Assembly: GCA_016722285.1 (NCBI GenBank)
Contig: JADKGI010000008.1
Coordinates: forward strand, 146,514-210,513
Length of the DNA stretch: 64,000 nt
Direction of reading: 5' to 3'
Origin: Saprospiraceae bacterium
GTDB taxonomy: Bacteria; Bacteroidota; Bacteroidia; Chitinophagales; Saprospiraceae
Positions 1 through 9,213 of the stretch are shown in pieces; position 1 is the stretch's first letter, and every line of letters starts with the position of its first letter. The notes beneath the pieces are model-generated. The model did no database searches. It worked only from the letters and a program-made list of their open reading frames with translations, and was not told the DNA's origin. The position numbers and the translations under genes are program-made.

Positions 1-66
1 TTGTCCGTTAATAATCAAAGAAGTACTCAGGAGAATAAATAAAAAAAAGTAATTTGAAATTTTCAT
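1..66 (-). CDS. Secreted protein, N-terminus only (cut by window edge)
   Basis: The minus strand reads an open frame of 22 codons from an ATG at 66 down to base 1 with no stop. The translation begins MKISNYFFLFILLSTSLI and then INGQ, which is a textbook Sec signal peptide: short basic n-region, hydrophobic core, and a probable cleavage site at G-Q, as is common in Bacteroidota. A near-match to the -7 promoter box (CATCTTTG read on the minus strand) lies about 45 bases upstream of the ATG. The mature protein is outside the window, so its function cannot be stated. Confidence 0.55.
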   Translation of the reverse strand, partial: MKISNYFFLFILLSTSLIINGQ

Positions 67-333
67 GTTTGCTTAAATTTTAATAAATTCTTTTTTATGA
101 CGGTGCAAAGATGCTAAAAGTTACTTATATATATTCTTATCATTATGTTAAAATTACAGCTATATGTTTATAAAACACTTCATAAAGAGACCTGACAATT
201 TTCTATTTTATTGATAAGGAGTTTGATTTTACTAATATTAACATACCGGCTTGTTTGATTCTATGTTCAATTTTAAAGATATAATAAACAGGAATTATTG
301 CTATAATTTTTGTAAAGTCTTCGAGTAGAACTT

Positions 334-1056
334 CTAATAGTAATATCCTGTGATTTTCCTCCAACGCATTTTGAGTACACCCTTGATGGCTTCGGAAACA
401 ATGTTAGCATGCATTTTTGAGTTGCCTTTTACTCTGTCAACAAAAGTAATAGGTACCTCCTTTATTAGAAATCCTTTACTCCAGGCATAATATTTCATTT
501 CTATTTGAAAAGTATATCCAACAAACTTAATTTTTGCAAATTCAAGGCTTTCGAGTACTTTTCTTTTATAACAAATGAATCCTGCTGTCGGATCTTTGAC
601 CGGCAACCAGGTTACAGCCCGAACATATAGAGATGCAGCAAATGATAGAGCTAACCTGTCTTTTGACCAATTTCTAATATTACCACCCTTGACATATCTG
701 CTCCCAACTGAGATATCAGCTCCATTTTTGCAGGTATTGAGTAATCTGTTAAGGTCATTTGGATTATGGCTGAAATCTGCATCCATTTCAAAAATAAAGT
801 CAAATCCATATTCCAATCCATATTGAAATCCCGCAATATATGCTGTTCCAAGACCTAGTTTCCCTGATCGCTGGATAAGATGGATCCTTCCATCTTTATC
901 TTGCAGGACCTTTACAACTTTTCCTGTACCATCTGGTGAGTTATCGTCAACTATTAGTACTGAAAATTGCATACCCTGATTTAAAACTGCCTCAATTATT
1001 GAATGTATATTTTCAATTTCATTATAGGTAGGTATGATTACTATACAGGACTCCAA
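334..1056 (-). CDS. Polyprenol monophosphomannose synthase-like glycosyltransferase (GT2)
   Basis: A 240-residue protein of the DPM1-like branch of glycosyltransferase family 2. These enzymes move a sugar from a nucleotide sugar to a polyprenyl phosphate at the inner face of the cytoplasmic membrane. Visible landmarks are the N-terminal nucleotide-binding strand IVIIPTYNE (residues 5-13), VDDNSPDGT (about 36-44) and the metal-binding DAD in FEMDADFSHNP (about 90). The length is that of the catalytic domain alone, without the membrane anchor of longer dolichol-phosphate synthases. The gene stands alone, with E1 upstream on the same strand about 100 bases away. The fold assignment is firm; the exact sugar donor and lipid acceptor are inferred from the family. 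Confidence 0.85.
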   Translation of the reverse strand: MESCIVIIPTYNEIENIHSIIEAVLNQGMQFSVLIVDDNSPDGTGKVVKVLQDKDGRIHLIQRSGKLGLGTAYIAGFQYGLEYGFDFIFEMDADFSHNPNDLNRLLNTCKNGADISVGSRYVKGGNIRNWSKDRLALSFAASLYVRAVTWLPVKDPTAGFICYKRKVLESLEFAKIKFVGYTFQIEMKYYAWSKGFLIKEVPITFVDRVKGNSKMHANIVSEAIKGVLKMRWRKITGYYY

Positions 1057-1157
1057 TTAAATACATTTCATGTTTAGGAAAATTCTTGCCAGACTTTATT
1101 CAATGAATAAAAATTATGCAAATATGATAAAAAATTATAAAGTAAAGATTTATTTTA

Positions 1158-3574
1158 TCAAACAGATGCAAATTTATTGGGGTAAACTTCTTTCATCACC
1201 GACATAATGCTGTAAAATACATCATCAGCGTTAGGTTTTGTGAAATAGTCTCCATCTGATCCATAAGGAGGCCTATGTGGAGCGGCGCTGATAGTCAAAG
1301 GTTTAGAATCCAGATATTTGTAACCATTCCATTTTTCAATTACTTCCTGCATCATAAAAGCAGATGCGCCTCCCGGGACATCTTCATCCATGAAAATAAT
1401 TCTATTGGTTTTCTTTAAAGAGTTGAGTATGAGTCCTTCAAGATCAAATGGCATTAGGGTCTGAACATCTATTAATTCGACTGAAATATTAAATCCTGCT
1501 AATAACTCAATGCCTTTTTGTGCTTCCCTAACACAAGAACCGTAAGTAACAACTGTTATATCTGTACCTTCCTGAAGTATTTCAGGTTTTCCCAAGGGGA
1601 CTGTGAATTCCAGTAAGTTTTCAGGAAGTTTTTCTTTTAATCTATACCCATTTAAACATTCAACCACCATCCCTGCATCATCTGATTTAAGTAAGGTATT
1701 GTAAAATCCGACAGCTTGCACCATGTTTCTTGGCACACAAAGATATATTCCTTTCATCGAAGTCAAGATCATACCCATCGGTGAGCCTGAATGCCACACC
1801 CCTTCCAGTCGGTGGCCCCGGGTTCGAATGATAGCTGGGGCTCTTTGCATTCCAGCTGTCCGATATCTTATTGTGGCTAAATCATCTGTGAAAAGTGAGA
1901 AGGCATAGGCCATGTAGTCAACATACTGAATTTCTGCAATGGGTCGTAACCCTCGCATTGCCCCTCCTAAAGCCTGGCCCATGATAGTCCATTCCCGAAT
2001 CCCTGTGTCAAACACCCTTTCAGATCCGTATTTATTCTGTAACCCTGCAAAACCTTGATTTACATCACCAATATGTCCTACATCTTCTCCAAATGCTATA
2101 ATATTTGGTTTGAATTCTAAAAGTTGATCAAAATAATTATTTAATATCTTGTAGCCATTAACCTGTTTAGGGTTTATCCCATATTTAGCTTTGGTCACGG
2201 CTACGTTTAATGCCGAATACTTTGTATCGCTATACAGTTTTGTATTATATCTTTCAGCACCGAGTTGATTGCAATTTGAAATAAACAAATCCAGATCTGA
2301 ATTTATTTGATTTCCAAAGCGCATTATCTGCATCTGCAATCGTTTGCTATTGGATAGAATTTCAGTGAAAGATGGATGGATATAATTTTCCAAATCTTTC
2401 TCCAATTTTTGAATAGCTGTAGTTTTCGAGCCTTCAGGTAAAGCCTTATAAATAGATTTGACCGTTTTTAAATGTGTATTTATTCCATTATTGTAATTTT
2501 CCCAAGCTGTATCTTTTGCATTTTTTACATGCTCAATTGCCTTTATTTTCAATGCATCGAGATCATCTTGTTTTGCAATTTCATTCTTATAATCCACTCC
2601 TCCATTTTGACGAGGCAGTCGTGTTCTTTTTCCCACTGAAGTCTAGATGGGGTTTTATATCTTTCATGAGACCCGCTGGTAGAATGTCCCTGAGGTTGGG
2701 TCAATTCCTGAACATGTATTAATGCAGGTATATGTTTTTCTCTTACTTTCAGGGATACTTTTTCAAAAGCAGCACATAACTCAGGATAATCCCACCCTTT
2801 TACAGTGTAGATCATTATTCCATTGCCATTCCCGTCAGGTAAAAAACCTTCGAGTGCTTTTGATATAGACCCTTTGACAGTTTGCATTTCGACGGGTACG
2901 CTTATGCCATATCCATCATCCCAGACTGCTACCAAAAGTGGTACCCTCATAACACCTGCAGCATTCATCGTTTCCCAGAAAATACCTTCAGATGTCGAAC
3001 TATCACCAATAGTCACAAAACTGACTTCATTGCCTTGATTGGAAAATGTTTTATGGGATGGCATATCAATCTTCCGATATAATTTTGAAGCCGAGGCCAG
3101 ACCCAAAGCTCTGGCCATTTGTCCGGCAGTACAAGAAATGTCCGAAGATACATTGTACATCTTTGTTTGGTCCAACCATTCTCCATCTTTATCAACTAAT
3201 GGGGTGGCATAATGATTATTCATTTGCCTGCCGCCTGAAAACGGATCTCTATCCGTATCAGCAAATAGTTGTGAAAAAAAATCTTCCAAAGTGCAAATTC
3301 CTCTGGCAAACATAAATGTTTGATCCCTGTAATACCCTGAACGCCAATCTCCTTTTTTAAATGCACGTGCCATTGCTACCTGTGGGACTTCTTTACCATC
3401 ACCAAAAATCCCAAATTTGGCCCTGCCATTAAGTACTTCCTTCCGACCGAGAATACTAGCTTGTCTGCTTATTAAACAAACCCAAAAGTCATGCAATACA
3501 TCACTGCGAAAGCTACCTTCATCGTGACTTTCTCTGTATGTCACTTCAAGGGATAAAGTGTCAGTGGAAATCAT
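1158..3574 (-). CDS. Fused 2-oxoacid dehydrogenase E1 (alpha+beta), frameshifted
   Basis: Thiamine-diphosphate E1 component of a 2-oxoacid (probably branched-chain or pyruvate-like) dehydrogenase complex, with alpha and beta halves in one polypeptide as in many Bacteroidota. The alpha half (3574 to about 2594) carries the ThDP motif GDSSTSEGIFWETMNAAG ... WDDGYGISV. The beta half (about 2591 to 1158) carries AFGEDVGHIGDVNQGFAG, the family-conserved RxxEIQYxDY block and the C-terminal FMDEDVPGGASAFM. The halves are in different frames. The join is clean if one base is restored around 2591-2593 (E-E-W-x-Y-K-N-E-I), giving about 805 residues. The remaining overlap of the two frames (2549-2636) is shadow. 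I treat it as one gene with a sequence error or a recent mutation. A TAnnTTTG box sits 37 bases upstream of the ATG. Confidence 0.85.
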
Positions 3575-3610
3575 AGGCTATTTAAGGTTGGTTAAACAAG
3601 CTTCAAAATG

Positions 3611-3618
3611 CAAAGATA
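3611..3618 (-). promoter_or_regulatory. -7 promoter box for the E1 gene
   Basis: The minus strand reads TATCTTTG, an exact match to the Bacteroidota TAnnTTTG -7 element, 37 bases upstream of the E1 start at 3574. No convincing -33 TTTG is seen at the usual distance. Confidence 0.5.
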
Positions 3619-3776
3619 AAAATTTTTGTTTACATTTCATTATAAAATTTTATTCCGTTTGTGCGTTTAAATATATATATAAACAGATGATAATTTTAAT
3701 TATCATAATATTTAGGAATTATAAGTTATCGTTGATAATTATATTAAGCATCGAAAGGCGAATCACAAAAATTATT

Positions 3777-3784
3777 TATTTTTG
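3777..3784 (+). promoter_or_regulatory. -7 promoter box for uvrB
   Basis: TATTTTTG matches TAnnTTTG and lies 22 bases before the GTG start of uvrB. This would give a very short leader. The surrounding DNA is AT-rich, so a chance match is possible. Confidence 0.35.
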
Positions 3785-3806
3785 TAATATTTTTTAAATT
3801 AGTATA

Positions 3807-5820
3807 GTGGCTTATAACATTACATCACAATATAAACCAACTGGTGATCAGCCAGCGGCAATAAAGCAGCTCATTGAAGGTATTAAAAGTGGGGACAAGT
3901 TTCAGGTCCTTCTTGGCGTTACCGGCTCAGGAAAACGTTTACAATGGCAAATGTTATAGCAGCTTGTAATAAACCTGTTTTGATACTCACCCACAATAAA
4001 ACCTTAACTGCTCAACTTTATGCAGAATTATGTGAGTTTTTTCCGGATAATGCGGTTGAGTATTTTGTCTCATATTACGATTATTACCAGCCGGAAGCTT
4101 ATTTAACTCATTCCGATACTTATATTGAGAAGGATCTTCAAATAAACGAGCAAATAGACAAACTTAGACTTAGAGCTACATCATCTCTATTATCCGGCAG
4201 GCGAGATGTCATCATAGTATCTTCCGTATCGTGCATATATGGTATGGGCAACCCGGAAGATTATAAGTCAGGAATTATCAGAATTGCCAAAGGACAGACA
4301 ATAAGCAGGAATGCTTTCTTATGGGACTTAGTGCAAAGCTTGTATTCCAGAACAGAAAGTGACTTCAAAAGAGGCACATTTAGGGTGAAAGGAGATACAG
4401 TTGATATAAATTTGCCCTATGTTGATTATGGTTACAGGATCATTTTTTATGGTGATGAAATCGAAGTTATAGAGCAACTGGAAACAGAAAGTGGTAAAAG
4501 AATTACATCCCTTGATCACGCAGCAGTATTTCCGGCAAATCTTTATGTAGCGCCTAAGGAGCGACTTAATCAGGTGGTCAGAGAGATTGAAGAGGAATTA
4601 TATAACCATGAACTGTTTTTTAATGGGGAAGGTAGATATCTTGAAGCTCAGCGTATTAAGGAAAGAGTAAATTTCGATCTTGAAATGATCAGAGAACTCG
4701 GATATTGTAATGGAATTGAAAATTATTCAAGATTTTTTGATAGAAGAAAACAAGGTACCAGACCATTTTGTCTTTTAGATTATTTCCCTGATGATTATCT
4801 GATGTTTATTGATGAAAGCCATCAAACACTGCCTCAGGTTAGGGGAATGTGGGGCGGGGACAGGGCTAGGAAGTTGAATTTAGTGAATTATGGATTTAGA
4901 TTGCCATCAGCTATGGACAACCGACCTTTGAGTTTTGAAGAATTTGAATCTGTGATTAATCAGGTAATATATGTAAGTGCAACCCCGGGAGATTTTGAAC
5001 TTGAAAAGACTGAAGGAGTTGTTGTTGAACAAATTGTAAGGCCTACCGGACTGCTTGATCCACCTATTCAGATCCGTCCAAGCATAAATCAAATTGATGA
5101 TCTGCTTGAAGAAATCAAAAAGCGACCGAATTGGATGAAAGAGTGCTGGTTACCACACTTACTAAAAGAATGGCTGAGGAGCTTACAAAATATTTATCAA
5201 GATTAAATATTAAAGTCAGATATGTACATAGTGAAGTAGATACTATGGACGGGGTTGAGATAATCAGGGATTTAAGGCTTGGTGAATTTGATGTTTTGGT
5301 TGGAGTTAATCTCCTAAGAGAAGGATTGGACTTGCCGGAAGTTTCCTTGGTTGCAGTACTGGATGCGGACAAGGAAGGGTTTCTTAGGAATGCGCGATCC
5401 TTAACTCAAACAGCCGGAAGGGCAGCGAGAAACAGCAATGGTCTTGTTGTTTTTTATGCAGATAAGAATACTCAAAGTATGCAAATGACGATAGATGAAA
5501 CGAACAGGAGGAGAGCAATTCAGATTGCGTACAATCAGGAAAACAATATAACTCCCGCTACTATTTTTAAATCCAAAGAAGATATTATGAATCAGAAATC
5601 TATTCTCGATATCAAAGGTAAAAAGCCTGTTTCATATATTGAGCCGGATCAAAAACCCGGCATAGCTGCTGATCCTATTATATCTTACATGGATAGAGAC
5701 CAGCTGACAAAACTTATTAATGAAACAGAATCCAAAATGAAAAAAGCTGCTAAAGATCTTGATTTTATAACAGCTGCCCAGTTAAGAGACGAGCTACTTG
5801 CACTCAAGAAGAAAGTTTGA
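3807..5820 (+). CDS. uvrB: Excinuclease ABC subunit B, UvrB (two frameshifts)
   Basis: Damage-verifying helicase of nucleotide excision repair, acting in the cytoplasm with UvrA and UvrC. The frame starts at GTG 3807 (VAYNITSQYKPTGDQPAAI), the conserved UvrB N-terminus. The Walker A region reads GVTGSGK and then loses frame; restoring one A in the run at about 3933-3936 gives GSGKTFTMANVIA. A second missing base near 5126 restores KRTELDERVLVTTL. Other landmarks are the beta-hairpin SYYDYYQPEAY, the DESH box in FIDESHQTLPQ, motif VI QTAGRAARN, and a C-terminal UVR domain ending ELLALKKKV that binds UvrC. Repaired length is about 671 residues, as expected for UvrB. The intact remainder and the core function argue for sequence errors rather than a dead gene. 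Confidence 0.9.
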
Positions 5821-5862
5821 TAAAAGGAGACTTGTATTTGTTGAAAATATAATAGTTGAGTT

Positions 5863-6012
5863 ATGATCAATTTCAGTCAAAAAATACAAATTTTTCGCAA
5901 TACTTCAGCTCCTTTTTCTTCAATAGGGATGTCATTCACTCAAAAAGTAGCTGCATCTAATAAAAAAAATGCTTTCTTTATATAATTTGAAAGCATATAC
6001 CTAAATAATTAC
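5863..6012. repeat. Dispersed intergenic repeat, copy A
   Basis: A stretch of roughly 145 bases aligns with 9036-9182. Shared blocks are ATCAATTTCA, AATTTTTCG, a TTC(A/T)CTCAAAAA-like centre, and the best-kept right end ATAATTTGAAAG followed by CCTAAATAATTA. By eye about two thirds of positions agree, with a few small gaps. Both copies sit between genes. No intact reading frame is shared. The origin (old mobile element, regulatory element or structured RNA) is not evident. Confidence 0.6.
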
Positions 6013-6120
6013 TTAAAAATAACATTTATCGGCCAGACTGTACATTATTTGTAATATACAATTCATAGATAATGACCTGTATAGATTTGAGTCTAAAGCA
6101 TTTAGGAGCTGCGGAAATAA

Positions 6121-6267
6121 TTATAAATAATTGAATGCCAAATAAATAAGAATTATAACAATAACGGTCACAATTATGGCTACTTTCATAAACTGTTGTT
6201 CATCTTTTTTATCCTGAGCAGATAGTGACTGTTTTTTTGGCGAGGACTTAACTCTGTATTTTGACAT
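6121..6267 (-). CDS. Small single-span membrane protein (48 aa)
   Basis: A minus-strand ORF from ATG at 6267 to TAA at 6121 encodes 48 residues. The first half is polar and basic (MSKYRVKSSPKKQSLSAQDK, then KDEQQF). The second half is one hydrophobic helix (VAIIVTVIVIILIYLAF) ending a few residues before the stop. The shape is that of a tail-anchored small membrane protein with a cytoplasmic basic N-terminus. It lies in an otherwise empty 670-base gap between uvrB and era, downstream of era on the same strand. I do not recognise the family, and no function is proposed. A gene caller with a length cut-off would miss it. Confidence 0.55.
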   Translation of the reverse strand: MSKYRVKSSPKKQSLSAQDKKDEQQFMKVAIIVTVIVIILIYLAFNYL

Positions 6268-6418
6268 CGTTCATGTATTTTAACGAGACACTAAGGTAAA
6301 AGAAATATTTAAATTAAAATTATTTTTTTTGCAAAATATGATGTTTTTTAATTTTTCATCTGTTTGCTTTTTATTTTTATTTTAATTGTCAGACCTGATC
6401 GCTTCGAAGCAGGCGAGT

Positions 6419-6473
6419 GGAATTCGCATGATTTAATTATTCTAGCTTGTGAAGTTTGTATCATGCGGATTTC
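6419..6473. other. Imperfect hairpin downstream of era
   Basis: Arms around GGAATTCGCATGAT (left) and ATCATGCGGATTTC (right) pair in about 12 of 14 positions with a loop near 27 bases. It lies about 23 bases past the era stop codon. There is no T-run immediately after it on the minus strand, so a simple intrinsic terminator is not obvious. Confidence 0.3.
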
Positions 6474-6495
6474 ATCAGTAAATATCCAAGACTCA

Positions 6496-7395
6496 TTATT
6501 CTTCATAACCGAAATGTTTTAACATACGATCATCGTTGCGCCAATTTTCCTTTATTTTAACATTAAGGTCCAAATAAGTATGTTTGCCAAAAAATGCTTC
6601 AATTTCCTCCCTTGCAGCTATACCCAACTTCTTGATGGCTTCTCCTCCTTTCCCAATAATTATCGGCTTTTGTGATTTTCTATCCACATATATATCGGCA
6701 TAAATCATCAATAAAGGCCCATCCTTTTTTTCTTCTTCTTTAAACCTGCTAATACTTACTTCGCAGGAATATGGTACTTCCTGTTTATACAATAGTAATA
6801 TCTTTTCCCTTATGATATCTGAAGCAAAAAATCGTTCCGATTTGTCTGAAATTTCATCTTTAGGATAATAAGGAGGTCCTTCAGGCAGATCGTCCAATAT
6901 TGAGTCAAACAATATTTGTATATTGGTTTTTGCAGAAGCAGAAATATAAAAAACTTTATCAAATGAAACCAAACCAGACCATACTTCTGCCAGTGATTCT
7001 GCAACTTGATTCTTATCGATATCTATTTTATTAACAATCAAATATTTAGGCTTATTTGTTTCAATTAAAGATTTAATTACATTTTCAGTGCCTGAATATT
7101 TCTCAAATACATCAGTGACAAATAGTATTACATCCGCATCTTCAAATGATGACCAGGCAAATTTATTCATCGAAGTCTGCATCCCGTATAATGGTTTTTC
7201 TATTATACCAGGAGTGTCGGAAAAAACTATCTGATAATTTTCATCGCTTAACAGACCTAAAATTCGATGTCTGGTTGTTTGGGGCTTTGAAGTAATAATA
7301 GACATTTTTTCCCCTACGAGGGCATTCATAAGTGTGGATTTTCCTACATTAGGATTGCCAATTATATTTACAAAACCCGATTTATGGTTAATCAA
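6496..7395 (-). CDS. era: GTPase Era
   Basis: Ribosome-biogenesis GTPase that binds 16S rRNA 3' end and 30S subunits. The 299-residue protein has all GTPase boxes: G1 GNPNVGKST (13-21), G2 TTRHRI, G3 DTPG in VFSDTPGIIEKP, and G4 NKID. It also has the C-terminal KH domain with the IIGKGGEAIKKLG loop. The length is typical. The start is TTG at 7395, whose bases overlap the TGA stop of the upstream gene (TTGA), which suggests translational coupling. An internal ATG would remove the G1 motif, so TTG is preferred. It is co-oriented with the 193-residue gene upstream. Confidence 0.96.
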   Translation of the reverse strand: MINHKSGFVNIIGNPNVGKSTLMNALVGEKMSIITSKPQTTRHRILGLLSDENYQIVFSDTPGIIEKPLYGMQTSMNKFAWSSFEDADVILFVTDVFEKYSGTENVIKSLIETNKPKYLIVNKIDIDKNQVAESLAEVWSGLVSFDKVFYISASAKTNIQILFDSILDDLPEGPPYYPKDEISDKSERFFASDIIREKILLLYKQEVPYSCEVSISRFKEEEKKDGPLLMIYADIYVDRKSQKPIIIGKGGEAIKKLGIAAREEIEAFFGKHTYLDLNVKIKENWRNDDRMLKHFGYEE

Positions 7396-7973
7396 AATAT
7401 TTGTTTTTGTTGATTATTTATGCTTTCTTCAATACTTTGAACTATATAAGCCGGTTTTTGGTTTCTCCAGTTTATATCGTTATATATTTCGCCATATAAC
7501 AGATAGTAATAAAGCCTGTATTTGTCCATTTCTTCGGATACATGATCAAAACTGTTTATAAGGCATATCCATCCATTTTCTTCTTTAATATCATCATACC
7601 ATTCTTCATAGTATGAATCATCATCACCATGAAAATTAAGTACATTATCACAAAAAATAGCAAACCTGAAAATTCCCTTTTTTATTAGTTCATCAGACAA
7701 CTCTCTCTTAAGGAACATGATATCGTTTCCTATACAATCATTCCATTCACCTATGAGCTCAATTAATGCATAATGTTTTTTATAGTTTATATACAGAATT
7801 TTGACATATAATGTTTCAGAGCCGAAAAAATCCCACTGTGGATGAATATAATAATTGTATATCTTATTTGTAAAGTTAAATTCATTATATGTCCTTCTAT
7901 AAAAAGGTGAATTCTGATCAGTTTCAGACATATATTCATCACGCCATCCCCACCAGGGCTCAATATCATGCAT
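7392..7973 (-). CDS. Conserved-looking hypothetical protein coupled to era
   Basis: A 193-residue soluble protein with no signal peptide and no membrane span. It is acidic and unusually rich in Tyr, Trp and Phe (for example EPWWGWRDEY and DDDSYYEEWYDDIKEENGW). I do not recognise a domain. It overlaps the era TTG start by four bases and follows the CDF transporter gene by 16 bases, so the three are probably co-transcribed. No catalytic motif is visible. A housekeeping accessory role is suggested only by position. Confidence 0.6.
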   Translation of the reverse strand: MHDIEPWWGWRDEYMSETDQNSPFYRRTYNEFNFTNKIYNYYIHPQWDFFGSETLYVKILYINYKKHYALIELIGEWNDCIGNDIMFLKRELSDELIKKGIFRFAIFCDNVLNFHGDDDSYYEEWYDDIKEENGWICLINSFDHVSEEMDKYRLYYYLLYGEIYNDINWRNQKPAYIVQSIEESINNQQKQIF

Positions 7974-7989
7974 AAACTTTCATTTTTGC

Positions 7990-8988
7990 TTATTGAAATT
8001 TAAATTTATTTTTACCTGTAATTGTATCTCTGTTCCATTGAGAAAAACGTATAAATTCAGCTGCTCTATAATCACATTCCATACCGCAATGGCGGCACAT
8101 ATCATTTTGGCACGCCTCACTTTGTATGGAAATGTCAACAATTTCTTCTGGCAGAAATTTCCTGATTATGGTTTTCAATTGGCTGACTTCATGAGTTGTT
8201 TGACGAACATTATAATACCAAGGTAAGGTCAAATGCAGATCCACATGAGAAATATGCCCAAATTTAAGGTAAGTAAGTTTATGGATGTTGACCCAGGATT
8301 GGTTGCGGTTATTAATAAACTGTTCAGAAAGTATAGAAATGGCTTGGCCGTCTGCTTCATCCAGCAAACCATTAATCGTATCTTTGAGTAACGTGTATGA
8401 AGTGTAGATGACAATAAACCCTAAAATGACAGCCAATAAACTATCCATCCATTGAAATCCGGTGGCGTTATACAAGACTAATCCCAGAATAAGGGCTATT
8501 GTGGTATAGGTATCTGATATTAAATGTCTTCCACCCGAAATCAGACTTATCGAATTATTTTTGGTACCTTCAGTGATGCTGAATCGCCCCATGATATAGT
8601 TTACAAGCGCTGTTGCTCCTAAAAGAGCAATGCCAACGTCTATTTTTACAACCAGCGGTGGTGAGCTAATCCTTTTTATAGCTTCAATTATAATCAAGGC
8701 TCCCGCTATTCCTATCAGAACACCTTCAAATGATGCTGTAATCAATTCAATTTTTCCATGTCCGTATGGATGGTCTTCGTCTTGAGGTTTGGATGCCCAT
8801 TGAAGGCTTTTTAATGTGATTAATCCGGTGACAACATTGACAGTGCTTTCCAAAGTGTCAGAAAGAATACCAACAGAATTTGTTATAAAAAACGCAGCTA
8901 TTTTACATAAGAAAAGCAAAACTCCACCTATAAAAATATACCATTGAATTTTTATTTTTCTTCTGCTGCTATGAGAGGTTGCTGTCAA
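7990..8988 (-). CDS. Cation diffusion facilitator (CDF) metal exporter
   Basis: Inner-membrane proton-coupled efflux of divalent metals such as Zn, Fe or Mn. In 332 residues it shows about six hydrophobic segments, the TM2 acidic motif SDTLES, the cytoplasmic loop HPYGHGKIE typical of CDF proteins, and the TM5 metal-site HxxxD (RHLISDTY). A soluble C-terminal dimerisation domain follows. The tail is unusual: CQNDMCRHCGMEC contains four closely spaced Cys plus a His, a likely extra metal-binding site. It sits upstream of the era pair on the same strand. The substrate cannot be fixed from sequence. Confidence 0.88.
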   Translation of the reverse strand: MTATSHSSRRKIKIQWYIFIGGVLLFLCKIAAFFITNSVGILSDTLESTVNVVTGLITLKSLQWASKPQDEDHPYGHGKIELITASFEGVLIGIAGALIIIEAIKRISSPPLVVKIDVGIALLGATALVNYIMGRFSITEGTKNNSISLISGGRHLISDTYTTIALILGLVLYNATGFQWMDSLLAVILGFIVIYTSYTLLKDTINGLLDEADGQAISILSEQFINNRNQSWVNIHKLTYLKFGHISHVDLHLTLPWYYNVRQTTHEVSQLKTIIRKFLPEEIVDISIQSEACQNDMCRHCGMECDYRAAEFIRFSQWNRDTITGKNKFKFQ

Positions 8989-9035
8989 TTACGTATTTTT
9001 ACACTTTTATTAAGATATTTATAATTGTTTAAGTA

Positions 9036-9182
9036 TCATCAATTTCAATTAAAATAAGCCAATTTTTCGTAATAATTAGTTCTCATTTGTCAATAGTTGT
9101 GCTATTCATTCAAAAAATAACTTCGTCTGAAAAAATATTGCGGTGTTTTTATAATTTGAAAGTATAAACCTAAATAATTACC
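9036..9182. repeat. Dispersed intergenic repeat, copy B
   Basis: Aligns with copy A at 5863-6012 in the same orientation; the right end (ATAATTTGAAAGTATAAACC then TAAATAATTA) is best conserved. It fills most of the gap between the divergent CDF and thioesterase genes, ending about 30 bases before the thioesterase ATG, so it may carry that gene's promoter or leader. Confidence 0.6.
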
Positions 9183-9213
9183 GATATTTAAAAATACAAA
9201 AGTAGGATAAATT

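Noticed and set aside
2549..2636. Separate E1 alpha and beta genes overlapping by 88 bases
   Set aside because: The frames join exactly at one missing base and the fused form is typical of this group.
6390..6410. A short inverted repeat GATCGCTTCGAAGCAGGC as a terminator
   Set aside because: The stem around TTCGAA is too short and has no T-run.
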